DNA from: JAXLRU01 sp046330935
Lineage (GTDB): Bacteria; Actinomycetota; Actinomycetes; Actinomycetales; Kineosporiaceae
DNA length: 64,000 bases
Reading direction: 5' to 3'
Assembly: GCA_046330935.1 (NCBI GenBank)
Contig: JAXLRU010000006.1
Location: forward strand, 248,001 to 312,000
Part shown: in pieces, positions 26,271 to 36,855 of the stretch
How the letters are laid out: each line of letters begins with the position of its first letter
Numbering within the stretch: position 1 is the stretch's first letter
The notes under the pieces: model-generated
What the model was told of the DNA's origin: nothing
Database searches by the model: none
Seen by the model: only the letters and a program-made list of their open reading frames with translations
Translations under genes and position numbers: made by a program

Positions 26271-26627
26271 CTACTGACCGTAGGAGAACCGCAGATCGGC
26301 GTTCAGCACCCGGTTGACCCGCAGCCGCAGGTGTCCGACGAGCCCCGCCTCGGGCTCGGGCTCCTCGACGAGCAGCCGCCAGGCCAGCCGCGTCCCGCTG
26401 TCCTCGGCCGCGAGCTCGAAACGCACCGCGGCGTCGGGGCGGCGCAGCCACATGCCCGTCCAGGCCAGCGAGGACGGCGCGACGGCGTCGATCACCGTCG
26501 GCAGCCGCTCGTCGTCCAGGGGCCGCCACCAGGCCCGCGGCCCGTCGGTCGCCGGGGCGGCGAGATCGGCGTGGACGACGCGCGGCGGCGCGGGCAGCCG
26601 CAGCGTCCGCGCGCCGATCTCGATCAC
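26271..26627 (-). CDS. small conserved-looking protein after ppx
   Basis: 118 residues from GTG 26627, overlapping the ppx stop (GTGA), so the two genes are coupled. The sequence is soluble and mixed alpha/beta: VIEIGARTLRLPAPPRVVHADL, RAWWRPLDDERLPTVIDA, VRFELAAEDSGTRLAWRLLVEEPEPE and a helix ending RVLNADLRFSYGQ. The strand pattern is compatible with a trimmed SRPBCC/START-like fold, but that is a guess from shape alone. No catalytic residues are evident. Confidence 0.65.
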   Translation of the reverse strand: MIEIGARTLRLPAPPRVVHADLAAPATDGPRAWWRPLDDERLPTVIDAVAPSSLAWTGMWLRRPDAAVRFELAAEDSGTRLAWRLLVEEPEPEAGLVGHLRLRVNRVLNADLRFSYGQ

Positions 26628-27568
26628 TCCCGCTCCAGCACCAGGCTCCACGCGACGCCGTCGAGGATGTCGTGCTCCGAGGACACCACCTCGGTGATCC
26701 CCGCCTCGGCCGCGACCCGCTCCACGATCCGCCGCCACACCAGCGCCCCCGCACCGATCACGTCGACCCGCCCGGGGTGCATGTACGGCAGCGCGGCGCG
26801 GTCCTCGCGCGACATCGAGATCAACTCGTCGCAGGCGGCGAGCACCGCGTCGACCGGCGCGCTCGCCCCGTGCAGCACGCCGGGGTCGTACTGCTCCAAC
26901 CCGAGCACGCGGGCCATCACGGTGGTGACGGTGCCGGCCACGCCGACCAGCGTCGCGGTCCGGGCCAGGGGCACGTCCCGGGCCGCGAGGGCGACCGCGG
27001 CGTCGATGTCGGCGACGGCGGCCAGCACCTGGTCGTGCGACGGCGGGTCGGCGGTGAGGTGCCGCTCGGCCATCCGCACGCAGCCGATGTCGACCGACCG
27101 GGCGGCCTCGGCGTGGTCGTCCCCGAGCACGAACTCGGTGGACCCGCCGCCGAGGTCGACCACGAGATAGGGCGCGGGATGCGCGGCCGCGAGGTCGGCG
27201 GTGGCACCGACGAACGACAGGGCCGCCTCCTCGGAGCCGGGCACGACCTCGGGCGTCACCCCCAGCACGGACGCGACCCCGGCCGTGAAGTCGTCGCGGT
27301 TCGAGGCGTCCCGCGAGGCCGACGTCGCGACGAAGCGTGCGCGCTCCACCCCCGCGTCGCGGCACAGCGCCGCGTAGAACTCGCACACCCGCAGCGCCCG
27401 CTCCAGCGCCTCGGCGGAGATGACGCCCGTGCGGTCCACGCCCTCCCCCAGCCGCACGACCTCCATCCGCCGGTCGACGTCGACGAGCGTCCCGGCCTCG
27501 GGATCGACGTCGGCGATGAGCAGGCGCAGGGAGTTGGTCCCGCAGTCGAACGCGGCGACGCGCGGCAT
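26624..27568 (-). CDS. ppx: Ppx/GppA exopolyphosphatase
   Basis: 314 residues from ATG 27568. It has the ASKHA phosphatase layout of the short actinobacterial form: phosphate-1 motif VAAFDCGTNSLRLLIADVD, the VATSASRDASNRDDF loop, phosphate-2 motif LVVDLGGGSTEFVLGD and adenosine-like motif LVGVAGTVTTVMARVL. Only the two N-terminal domains are present, as in other actinobacterial Ppx proteins. It should split inorganic polyphosphate and/or pppGpp and so tie into the stringent response. It follows DUF501, divIC-like and eno genes on the same strand, a common actinobacterial order. Confidence 0.92.
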   Translation of the reverse strand: MPRVAAFDCGTNSLRLLIADVDPEAGTLVDVDRRMEVVRLGEGVDRTGVISAEALERALRVCEFYAALCRDAGVERARFVATSASRDASNRDDFTAGVASVLGVTPEVVPGSEEAALSFVGATADLAAAHPAPYLVVDLGGGSTEFVLGDDHAEAARSVDIGCVRMAERHLTADPPSHDQVLAAVADIDAAVALAARDVPLARTATLVGVAGTVTTVMARVLGLEQYDPGVLHGASAPVDAVLAACDELISMSREDRAALPYMHPGRVDVIGAGALVWRRIVERVAAEAGITEVVSSEHDILDGVAWSLVLERE

Positions 27569-27614
27569 GGTGGTCCTCTCAGGGACGCGAGGTGTCAGGG
27601 GTGCGCAGAGGGTC

Positions 27615-28163
27615 TCAGGACTCGGTGGGCGAGCCCACGCAGGGCCCGGCCTCCCACCACGGCCCCAGGAGGGCGAGCGCTTCGTCCCCCAGCGGGTTGA
27701 CGCCCGGCCCGGCGGCGAGGGCGTGGCCGACCAGCACGTGCAGGCACTTCACGCGGTCGGGCATGCCACCGGCGGACACCCCCGCGATCTCGGGGACGTC
27801 CCCGAGCTCCGCCCGGCGGGCCAGGTAGTGCTCGTGCGCGGCGCGGTAGCCGGCGGCGAGCTCGGGGTCGCCGGCCAGCCGCTCGGTCATCGCGCGCATG
27901 GTGCCGTCGGCCTCGAGGGTGCCGATGGCCGAGGCCGCGCGCGGGCAGGTGAGGTACCAGCTGGTGGGGAAGGGCGTGCCGTCGGGCAGGCGCGGGGCGG
28001 TGCGGACGACGTCGGGGTTGCCGCAAGGGCAGCGGTGGGCCACCTCCACCACCCCGCGGGCGGGGCGGCCCAGCTGCGCGGACACCGCGGCGAGGTCGGC
28101 CTCCGACGGCGGCACCGGGGCCGGTGCGGACGCCGCGGACGGGCTCGGTTCGGTGGCGCTCAC
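27615..28163 (-). CDS. DUF501 family protein
   Basis: 182 residues from GTG 28163. A short Pro/Ser/Ala lead is followed by the DUF501 core: LGRPARGVVEVAHRCPCGNPDVV, TPFPTSWYLTCPRAASAIGTLE, DPELAAGYRAAHEHYLARR and GMPDRVKCLHVLVGHALAAG. The CPCG and TCP cysteines with CLHVL histidine suggest a metal or redox site. The family is almost always between a septum-formation initiator gene and ppx in actinobacteria, as here, but its function is unknown. Confidence 0.88.
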   Translation of the reverse strand: MSATEPSPSAASAPAPVPPSEADLAAVSAQLGRPARGVVEVAHRCPCGNPDVVRTAPRLPDGTPFPTSWYLTCPRAASAIGTLEADGTMRAMTERLAGDPELAAGYRAAHEHYLARRAELGDVPEIAGVSAGGMPDRVKCLHVLVGHALAAGPGVNPLGDEALALLGPWWEAGPCVGSPTES

Positions 28164-28177
28164 GCCCCCAGGATGGC

Positions 28178-29122
28178 TCACCGCCGCGACGGCGACACCG
28201 CCGGGGCGCTCCCCGTGGCACTCGGCGTCGGCGAGGCGGCACGCGAGCCCGCCCCCGAGGCCGACGCCGACGGGCTGGGCGAAGGGCTGGGTGACGCGCT
28301 GGACGTCGGGCTGGGCGTGATGGTGGGGACGCTGGTCGGCGACGGGACACCGGCGGCGACCACGGACGACCACAGGTCGGAGAACCACGGCTTGTCGCCG
28401 CGCGCGGCCTCGCGGGCCGCATGGGGCAGGTCCTGCACGGGCTTCGGCTTCGGCCGGTCGTCGACCGTCACGTAGACGGTCTCGCCGGGGCGGGCGAAGT
28501 TGAGCCGGCTGCGGGCCTGCGCGGCCACGAAGGCGGGGTCGTCCCACCGGGCGCGCTGGCGGGTGAGCTCCTGGACGGTGCGCTCCGACTGCGCGACCTC
28601 CCGGCGCAGCTCGTTGATCTGACCTCGCTGGTCGAGCCATTCCTTGAGGTAGGGCGCGAGGAGCAGCACGAGCACGACGCCCGTCCCGGCCAGTGCCGTG
28701 ACGGGCCGGACGACGGCGATCCGCCGCCGGACCGCCGCGACCGTGGGCGCGGCGACGGCCGCCGCCTGCGACCGCCCGGCGGGAGTGGAGGGGCGTGAGG
28801 TGCGGCCGGCGGGGCGGGAGGCCGGGCGGGAGGCGGCCGATCGCGCGGGAGCGGCCGACCGTGACGGCGCGGTCGAGCGACCGGGGGCCCCGGACCTGGC
28901 AGGCGTCGCCGCACGGCCGGGCGTGGCGGACCGGGCGGGAGGTGAGGCGGTCCGCGCCGAGGAGACCGGCCGCGCCTGACTCTCGGACCGGGCGGCGGCC
29001 GGGGGACGCGCGAGCCTCGCCGACTCCCCGGCGCGCGCCTGCGCCGCGTCGCCGCCCGTGGCGGGCGAGGGACGGCGACCGGTGGCGGCGTCGGGGTTCA
29101 GCGTGGGGCGGCGCGGCGGCAC
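28178..29122 (-). CDS. septum formation initiator (FtsB/DivIC-like) with long low-complexity tails
   Basis: 314 residues from ATG 29122. The core (about 130-215) is a single membrane helix (PVTALAGTGVVLVLLLAPYL) followed by a coiled coil (DQRGQINELRREVAQSERTVQELTRQRARWDDP) and the family box FVAAQARSRLNFARPGETVYV. That is the bitopic FtsB/DivIC type, which links FtsL and FtsQ in the divisome. The first 120 residues are an Arg/Ala/Ser/Pro-rich cytosolic extension. The last 60 are a Ser/Pro-rich outer tail. Both tails are longer than in most relatives. It lies between eno and DUF501 on the same strand. Confidence 0.85.
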   Translation of the reverse strand: MPPRRPTLNPDAATGRRPSPATGGDAAQARAGESARLARPPAAARSESQARPVSSARTASPPARSATPGRAATPARSGAPGRSTAPSRSAAPARSAASRPASRPAGRTSRPSTPAGRSQAAAVAAPTVAAVRRRIAVVRPVTALAGTGVVLVLLLAPYLKEWLDQRGQINELRREVAQSERTVQELTRQRARWDDPAFVAAQARSRLNFARPGETVYVTVDDRPKPKPVQDLPHAAREAARGDKPWFSDLWSSVVAAGVPSPTSVPTITPSPTSSASPSPSPSPSASASGAGSRAASPTPSATGSAPAVSPSRR

Positions 29123-29329
29123 GGCGTCCTCTCGACGGCGGTTCGGGCGGAGGTGACGTCGCGATTGTCGCCCGCGCGGGCGAGGAGCCCGGGACGCCGC
29201 GCCGGGGCGCGGCCTGTGGGTGCCCCGCGAAGCGCCTGCGTCCCGCGAACCCCGGCGCGGCCGCCCGGGCGGGTGCCCGGACGGCCGCGAAGGGTGCAGC
29301 GCCCCGCCGCTGCGGGGATGGTGCGCAGG

Positions 29330-31087
<1,758 letters not shown>

Positions 31088-33537
31088 ATGCACTTCCCCA
31101 GCCCGTCGCGCCCGTCCCGGCGCACCCACCGGCGCCATTTCGCCCGCCTCGTCCCGGCCGCGATCGTCGTCGCCGCGCTGCAGGCGTCGCCCGCCGCCAC
31201 CCCCGCCCAGGCGGCCACCACGGTCGCTGTCAACGGCGCCTCGGCGGGGCGCACCTTCGACGGCGTGGGGGCGATCAGCGGCGGCGGCGGCAACAGCAGG
31301 CTGCTGCTCGACTACCCCGAGCCGCAGCGCAGCCAACTGCTGGACTACCTGTTCAAGCCCGGATACGGGGCGGCGATGCAGATCCTCAAGGTCGAGATCG
31401 GGGGTGACACCAACTCCACCTCCGGCGCCGAGCCGAGCCACGAGCACGTCCGCGGCACCGTCAACTGCAACGCGGGCTACGAGTGGTGGCTGGCCGGTCA
31501 GGCCCGCGCCCGCAACCCGAAGATCCAGATCGTCGGACTCTCCTGGGGCGCCCCCGGCTGGATCGGCAACGGCACCTTCTGGTCGCAGGACTCGATCGAC
31601 TACCTGCTCGCGTGGCTCGGCTGCGCCACCCAGCACCACCTCACCATCGACTACCTGGGCGGCTGGAACGAACGGGGCAGCAATGCCACCTGGTACAAGA
31701 ATCTTCGCGCAGCGCTCAATTCGCACGGCTATTCGAATGTGAAGATCGTCGCCTCCGACAACTTCGGCTGGGCCGATGCCGACACGGCCCAGCGCGACCC
31801 CGCCTTCGCCGCGGCCGTCTCCGTCCTCGGCGCCCACTACGTGTGCGGTTACCGCGGCCCGCAGAGCACCTGCCCCAGCTCGGCCAACGCGATCGCCAGC
31901 GGCAAGCAGCTGTGGGCGAGCGAGAACGGCTCCGACGACGCGGACGACGGGTCCGCCGCCATGGCGCGCGGGATCAACCGCGGCTACCTCGACGGCAAGA
32001 TGACCGGCTACATCAACTGGCCCGTGATCGCCGCGATCACCCCGAACGTCCCCTGGGCCACCATGGGCGTGGCCGTCGCCCAGCAGCCGTGGTCCGGCAA
32101 CTACCGCATCCGCAAGAGCGCGTGGGTGATGGCCCACACCACCCAGTTCACCGCGCCAGGGTGGCGCTACGTCGACTCCGGCAGCGGCTCGTCAACGGCG
32201 ACCGCGCCACCGGCAGCTACGTGACGCTGCGAGCCCCCAGCGGCGGCGACTGGAGCTCGGTGATCGAGACGGTCGACGCATCCTCACCGCAGACGCTGAC
32301 GTTCACCGTCGGCGGGGGCCTGTCCACCGGCACCGTGCACGTGTGGTGGACCGACCTGCGCTCCTCCGACCCCTCGCAGCGGTTCGTGAAGGGGGCCGAC
32401 ATCACCCCGAGCGGCGGCTCCTTCAGCCTGACCGTGCAGCCCGGCTCGGTGTACTCGGTGACGACGACGACCGGCCAGGGCAAGGGCGACGCCGTCAGCC
32501 CGCCGTCCGGCAGTCTCGCCCTGCCCTACAAGGACAACTTCAACAGCTACCTGCTCGCCCCCAAGAAGAAGCAGCCGAACGCCGTGATCACGGGGCAGGC
32601 GAAGTACCTCATGTCCCACCAGGGGGCCTTCGAGCTGGTCAAGTGCGGGGGCGGCCGGTCGGGCAAGTGCATCCGGCAGATGAGCGAGCAGGCTCCGATC
32701 TTCTGGACGACGGGGCACGCCGAGCCGTACGCGCTGCTCGGGGACACCGGCTGGCGCAACTACACGGTCTCCTCCGACGTGATGTTCGAGAAGTCCGGCT
32801 ACGCGCAACTGTTCGGTCGCGCCGGCTCCTACCCCCACGACGGCCCGCAGAGCCTCAGCTCGTACTACCTGCGGGTCAGCGACTCGGGCGCCTGGTCCCT
32901 CGTGAGCAACTCCCGCGGCACACCCCGCGCCCTCGCCTCCGGTACGGTCGCCGCGCTGGGCACGATGACGTGGCACAAGCTGTCGCTGGCGCTCGCCGGG
33001 ACGAAGCTGACGGCCACCCTGGACGGCGCGACGCTCGCCACGGTCACCGACGCCTCCTTCGCCTCGGGCCAGGTCGGGTACGGCACCGGCCAGGGCGTGA
33101 CCGCCCAGTTCGACAACCTCGTGGTCACGCCGGTCGAAGGCGGGCCCGCCCCGACGAGCTTCCGGCTGCAGGGCACCGGCTCGGGCCGGTGCGTGGAGGT
33201 GCCGGGCGCCTCGCGGACCAACGGGACGCAGGTCGCCCTGGGCGACTGCGGCACCGGGGAGCAGCAGAAGTTCTCCGCCGACGGCGGGCAGCTGGTGGTC
33301 TACGGGTCCAAGTGCCTCGACGCGAGCGGCCAGGGCACGACCAACGGCACCAAGGTCGTGATCTGGGACTGCAACGGCGGGGCGAACCAGCAGTGGGACG
33401 TCAACGCCGACGGCAGCGTCCGCGGCGTCCAGTCGGGCCTGTGCCTCGACGTGAACGGCCAGGCCACCGCTGCCGGCAGCCCGATCCAGCTGTGGACCTG
33501 CAACGGCGGCACGAACCAGAGCTGGTCGAGGAACTGA
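31088..33537 (+). pseudogene. secreted GH59 galactosidase with ricin-type lectin domain, one frameshift
   Basis: Frame 1 starts at ATG 31088 with a signal peptide (RRHFARLVPAAIVVAALQA...TPAQAA). It gives a GH59 catalytic domain with FDGVGAISGGGGNSRLL, acid/base Glu in IDYLGGWNERGSNA and nucleophile Glu in QLWASENGSDDADDG. GH59 enzymes remove galactose from galactosylceramide-like or other beta-galactosides. Near 32186-32189, after YVDSGSG, the frame shifts by one; adding a G in GGC-TCG restores LVNGDRATGSYVTLRAP. The second frame continues with a concanavalin-like beta-sandwich (PYKDNFNSYLLAPKKKQ...YYLRVSDSG) and a ricin-B domain with repeated QxW (VIWDCNGGANQQWDV, LWTCNGGTNQSWSRN), stop 33537. 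All parts survive, so a read error is as likely as decay. A strong hairpin follows. Confidence 0.85.
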
Positions 33538-33548
33538 GCCTCGCTGAC

Positions 33549-33584
33549 GGCGCCCGTCCCCGCGAGGGCGCGGGGACGGGCGCC
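33549..33584 (+). terminator. strong hairpin terminator after the GH59 gene
   Basis: A 16-bp perfect stem (GGCGCCCGTCCCCGCG at 33549-33564, complement 33569-33584) with a 4-base loop, starting 11 bp after the stop. No T-run, as is usual in GC-rich actinobacteria. It separates the GH59 gene from the low-GC cassette. Confidence 0.8.
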
Positions 33585-33784
33585 CTCACCGCGCAGGCCG
33601 GTGGTGGAGGGCGGGGTAGCCGCCACCAGTTCGCCGGCGGCGGCTTGGCGGACGCAGGGTCACGACGGGCGCGGCCGTCATCGGCCAGACTCCGTGGGTC
33701 ACGGCAGGGCGGACCCGTGGGGGCGCTACGGGATGCAACACGATGCGCCTGAATTGCTGCACAGCGTGAGCATTTCCGGCAGGC

Positions 33785-33814
33785 TTGTGCTGAGATCAAC
33801 ACGTTGGCTAGCCT
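33785..33814 (+). promoter_or_regulatory. possible promoter of the secreted-peptide cassette
   Basis: TTGTGC (33785-33790) and TAGCCT (33809-33814) are spaced by 18 bases and lie 65 bp before the first gene of the cassette. A 7-bp inverted repeat (GCAGGCT/AGCCTGC) brackets the region. A separate 12-bp palindrome CACTGCGCAGTG lies at 33847-33858. The rest of the 33585-33878 gap shows nothing else. Confidence 0.35.
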
Positions 33815-33878
33815 GCCAGCGCACGGCGCCTCGTTACTTGATTGCCCACTGCGCAGTGCAGATTCCACGGAGGAACTT

Positions 33879-34187
33879 ATGAAGCGATCCATCGTGAGGG
33901 CTGTCGCGGTAGCCACCACCCTCACTGCCCTCAGCGTCGGAGGCCTCACTCAGGCCTCGCCTGCCAACGCAGCGAGTCTGTCCTGCACGAAGACGTACTC
34001 GTCCAACCCCAAGACCAAGGGGTACATGACCTGCACCACGAGTGGTGGCGCGGTCTACGTCAAGAAGGCCTACGCCGACTGCAACCTCCAGAGCGACCCG
34101 GAAGTCAAGGACTTCACCATCAACGGCACCTGGTCGCACACCTTCGAATGCCGCTACCGAATCGACGGGATGTACATCGTCTGGTGA
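33879..34187 (+). CDS. small secreted four-cysteine protein
   Basis: 102 residues from ATG 33879 with GGAGG (33869-33873) at ideal spacing. The signal peptide MKRSIVRAVAVATTLTALSV...ASPANA should be cut near residue 31-32, leaving about 70 residues. The mature part has four cysteines (36, 52, 68, 91), probably two disulfides, and alternating strands: SLSCTKTYSSNPKTKGYMTC, GGAVYVKKAYADC, INGTWSHTFECRYRIDGMYI. It ends in Val-Trp. The composition is beta-rich and slightly basic. It does not match lactococcin-972 or lantibiotic leaders. Being first in an operon with an ABC ATPase and two membrane proteins, it could be a bacteriocin-like or signalling peptide with its own immunity/export system; that is an inference. 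Confidence 0.75.
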   Translation: MKRSIVRAVAVATTLTALSVGGLTQASPANAASLSCTKTYSSNPKTKGYMTCTTSGGAVYVKKAYADCNLQSDPEVKDFTINGTWSHTFECRYRIDGMYIVW

Positions 34188-34265
34188 CCCTGACGTCCGC
34201 GTAGCGCATGGTCGGCCGGCGAGAGGACTTCGCCGGCCGACCCCACTATTTGGAGATTGTTCTGC

Positions 34266-35006
34266 ATGTTGGTGGTCAAGAACGTGTTTCAGGGGTACTC
34301 GGGGCGTGACGTCATCGCAGGACTGACCCACGAATTCGGCACGGGGGTCAACGGGCTGCTGGGTCCTAACGGAGCGGGAAAGACCACACTACTGCTCACC
34401 CTGGCCGGACTCCTGCCGGCGAAGAAGGGCGAAATCCTGGTAGGCGGGCAGCCTCTCTACCCGCGAAGACTGGCCGCTCTGCGACGGAAAATCAGCATGC
34501 TTCCCCAGAATTTTCGCTACCCTCCACGCTTCACGGTGTCCGAATACATCCAGTACGGTGCGTGGGTGCGTGGCATTGGACGTTCTGCTCTTGAGGCAGA
34601 CCTGCCGAGATTGCTCAGTCTGCTCGACCTGAACCGCGTGACCGACACTCCTCTCGTCAAGTTGTCGGGCGGAACGCTCCAGCGTGTAGGGATCGCGCAG
34701 TCCATGGCAGGATCCCCGCCCATTCTCATTCTGGACGAACCCACGGTGGGCCTGGACCCCCAGCAGCGGTTGGTGTTGAGAGACGCAGTGAAAGAATACG
34801 GTGACCAGAACTGCGTCATCGTCAGTACTCATATTGTTGAAGACTTGCGCCATATCTGTGATGAAGTGTTGATTCTCAACGAAGGTCGCACCGCTTTTTC
34901 TGGCCCGATTTCAAGCCTCGAGGAATGGGGGCGACCCCGTCCCGGAATGTCCCTCTTGGAGTCGGGATACCTCTCCGTCGTCGACGGCATCGCGGGGAAT
35001 TTCTGA
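34266..35006 (+). CDS. ABC transporter ATP-binding protein of the peptide cassette
   Basis: 246 residues; ATG 34266 with GGAG 10 bases upstream. A complete ABC ATPase: Walker A GLLGPNGAGKTTLLLTLAG, Q-loop KISMLPQNFRYP, signature VKLSGGTLQRVGIAQSM, Walker B PILILDEPTVGLDP and H-loop IVSTHIVEDLRH. The type is that of ABC-2 exporters (CcmA/NatA-like) used for drug, antigen or bacteriocin efflux and self-immunity. The stop overlaps the start of the next membrane gene (TGATG). GC is near 50-57% in the lines I counted, far below the flanking genes, which points to acquisition. Confidence 0.9.
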   Translation: MLVVKNVFQGYSGRDVIAGLTHEFGTGVNGLLGPNGAGKTTLLLTLAGLLPAKKGEILVGGQPLYPRRLAALRRKISMLPQNFRYPPRFTVSEYIQYGAWVRGIGRSALEADLPRLLSLLDLNRVTDTPLVKLSGGTLQRVGIAQSMAGSPPILILDEPTVGLDPQQRLVLRDAVKEYGDQNCVIVSTHIVEDLRHICDEVLILNEGRTAFSGPISSLEEWGRPRPGMSLLESGYLSVVDGIAGNF

Positions 35007-36277
35007 TGACAACACGATTACTGATCACGCTTTTCCGGCGCTCCGCTGCATTTCCGCTTCTGCCCCTCACGAGCGTCACCCTTGCGTTGTCCTTGGCAGC
35101 CGCCCGTGGCACATGGTTTGGCTCCTACCACATGACCGGCGCTGCCCTCCTGGACGCGTCAAGCGCCTTTGCCGTTCCATTGATCGCCGCGCTGTCCGCG
35201 TCTTCTTTCGTGGCACGCGGACGTCGTCTCCCTGTAGCCATCGAGGAGACCGTGGCACTCTCGCCAGCCTCGACTCTGGCGTTGCGCTGGACGATCATGG
35301 CAGCCTCCGCCTCGATTGCTTACGTCGTGGTGGCGGCAGCCGCCTACGTTATGTCGAGCATGAGCTCACCGGGTAGTCGAACGGGGCTGCCTGAGACTAC
35401 TTGGGGGCTTGTCTCGGTAGTGCTGGCGGTGACCCTGGGTTTTTCTTCGGGTTTCCTCGTGCGTCACATCATGGGCCTCGTTCTCATTCCCCTGATCTTG
35501 CTGTTCGTGGTTGGCTCCGGCACCTTCTCGATTGGCCCTTGGAAGAACATCGGGTGGCCGACCGCTAGAATCTTGACACATCAGGGCGTGACCAACTCCG
35601 TCGCTGCCGCGAACGCAATTCTCATCATAGCTCTGTGCTGCCTGTTGTGGATCATCGGCAGTGGTCTCCGACGACGTTCCGACAAGCGTGGCCGCACAGT
35701 GATCTCGGGCCCGCTTCCGCGCTGGCCGATTGCTGGCTGCGTACTTCTGCTGCTTCTTTCGCTCACTTTCCCCGGAAGAAGCCAAAGTGCGGGCCAGACG
35801 TACAGCATGAGCCCTCAAGGACACCAGTACTGCGTCATTAGTACCTCCCGATCCCTAGAGGTCTGCCTTTGGGATGACAATGCTGAAGTGGCGAAGGACA
35901 TCGCAGCCCGCCTCGATTTCACTCACGACGTACTTGGCAGCTGGCCCCGCGGTATCACCCCTGGACCAAGAGAACCCTACGTGACATTCAGCGAGTTCGG
36001 CATTGTGCGGTTGCCTGACAGCTCATTATTAGCCGACGCCAGGACGTTGGACTTCGCCGACAACCGGAGTTCCGTGCGGTACGTTCCGGAAGCCCTGCAG
36101 GGGATAGCCCTCGCCTGGCAAGATGCCACCGACGCGTGCGGAAGAAGGGCGGCGGTCGATCCCGGGGTAGTGAAAGAACTTTTGTTCTCGAACCCTCCGC
36201 TCGACAGCTCCGATCACAGGTACGCACAGCGTTGGAAGTCGCGCCTTGGCCTGACCTGCGTCGCGAGGACGCCATGA
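35006..36277 (+). CDS. membrane protein with extracytoplasmic four-cysteine domain
   Basis: 423 residues from ATG 35006, overlapping the ATPase stop. About six to seven membrane segments occupy residues 10-260 (for example LLPLTSVTLALSLAA, WTIMAASASIAYVVVAAAAYV, IMGLVLIPLILLFVVGSG, AILIIALCCLLWIIGSG, IAGCVLLLLLSLTF). This is the ABC permease half of the cassette. The last 155 residues lie outside the membrane and hold four cysteines (YCVISTSRSLEVCLWDD, DACGRR, LTCVART) and mixed strands and helices. That domain is not a known permease part and could bind the secreted partner protein. Rare TTA codons are at 35018, 36026 and 36029. The stop overlaps the next start (ATGA). Confidence 0.75.
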   Translation: MTTRLLITLFRRSAAFPLLPLTSVTLALSLAAARGTWFGSYHMTGAALLDASSAFAVPLIAALSASSFVARGRRLPVAIEETVALSPASTLALRWTIMAASASIAYVVVAAAAYVMSSMSSPGSRTGLPETTWGLVSVVLAVTLGFSSGFLVRHIMGLVLIPLILLFVVGSGTFSIGPWKNIGWPTARILTHQGVTNSVAAANAILIIALCCLLWIIGSGLRRRSDKRGRTVISGPLPRWPIAGCVLLLLLSLTFPGRSQSAGQTYSMSPQGHQYCVISTSRSLEVCLWDDNAEVAKDIAARLDFTHDVLGSWPRGITPGPREPYVTFSEFGIVRLPDSSLLADARTLDFADNRSSVRYVPEALQGIALAWQDATDACGRRAAVDPGVVKELLFSNPPLDSSDHRYAQRWKSRLGLTCVARTP

Positions 36278-36840
36278 TCCTTTGGTTCCGCGTCCATCAG
36301 CTCCGCTCCTACATCACCGTGTTGGGGGCAGTAGCACTCTCGGGGGTGCTGCGCCGCCTCGCGGACGCGCCGTTGTTTCACATTTTCGATCCATCGATCA
36401 TCCCGGGCATCGTCGCCGCTGCCGTCATCGTATCTGTCGAGCCTGTCGCACCTAGCCTTGAATGTCGTCAACCGAGATTGCGCGCCGCTCGCGCCAGCTT
36501 GGTCATCACTCTCGGCGTAAGCGGAGCGATCGCCCTTGCCCTTGCGACACCTGTGGACGGAGACCCCTTCATCTTGTGGGTCGCACTTCGCAGCTTCGCG
36601 CTCAGCTTGGGGCTGGGTCTTATGCTTCGCTCATGGTGGGGCCGCACATGGTTGGCCATGGTGCCTCTCATCAGAGTGGTTCCGGCCAGTGTCCTGGTTC
36701 CCGGCAGCGACAGCGCGTGGGCCAGGGTCTTGTGGGAATTTGCTGAGGTGACCTCCCTGAGAACCCTCGGAGTCCTCGCAGTGCTTCTGAGCGGGATCTT
36801 CGTCTGGGTATGGCTGGGACCCCGCTTCGGCGGGGAGTAG
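36274..36840 (+). CDS. small membrane protein, last gene of the peptide cassette
   Basis: 188 residues from ATG 36274, overlapping the previous stop. About five hydrophobic segments: YITVLGAVALSGVLRRL, IIPGIVAAAVIVSV, ASLVITLGVSGAIALALA, FALSLGLGLMLRSWWG and TLGVLAVLLSGIFVWVWLG. No known motif. As the fourth gene coupled to an ABC ATPase and permease, it may be a second permease subunit or an immunity factor. It ends 16 bp before the convergent DUF885 gene. Confidence 0.7.
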   Translation: MILWFRVHQLRSYITVLGAVALSGVLRRLADAPLFHIFDPSIIPGIVAAAVIVSVEPVAPSLECRQPRLRAARASLVITLGVSGAIALALATPVDGDPFILWVALRSFALSLGLGLMLRSWWGRTWLAMVPLIRVVPASVLVPGSDSAWARVLWEFAEVTSLRTLGVLAVLLSGIFVWVWLGPRFGGE

Positions 36841-36855
36841 CCGCCGAGGGCGCCG

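Noticed and set aside
33879..34187. Lactococcin-972-type bacteriocin
   Set aside because: The neighbourhood is similar, but the mature protein has four cysteines and lacks the Trp/Tyr/His-rich pattern of that family.
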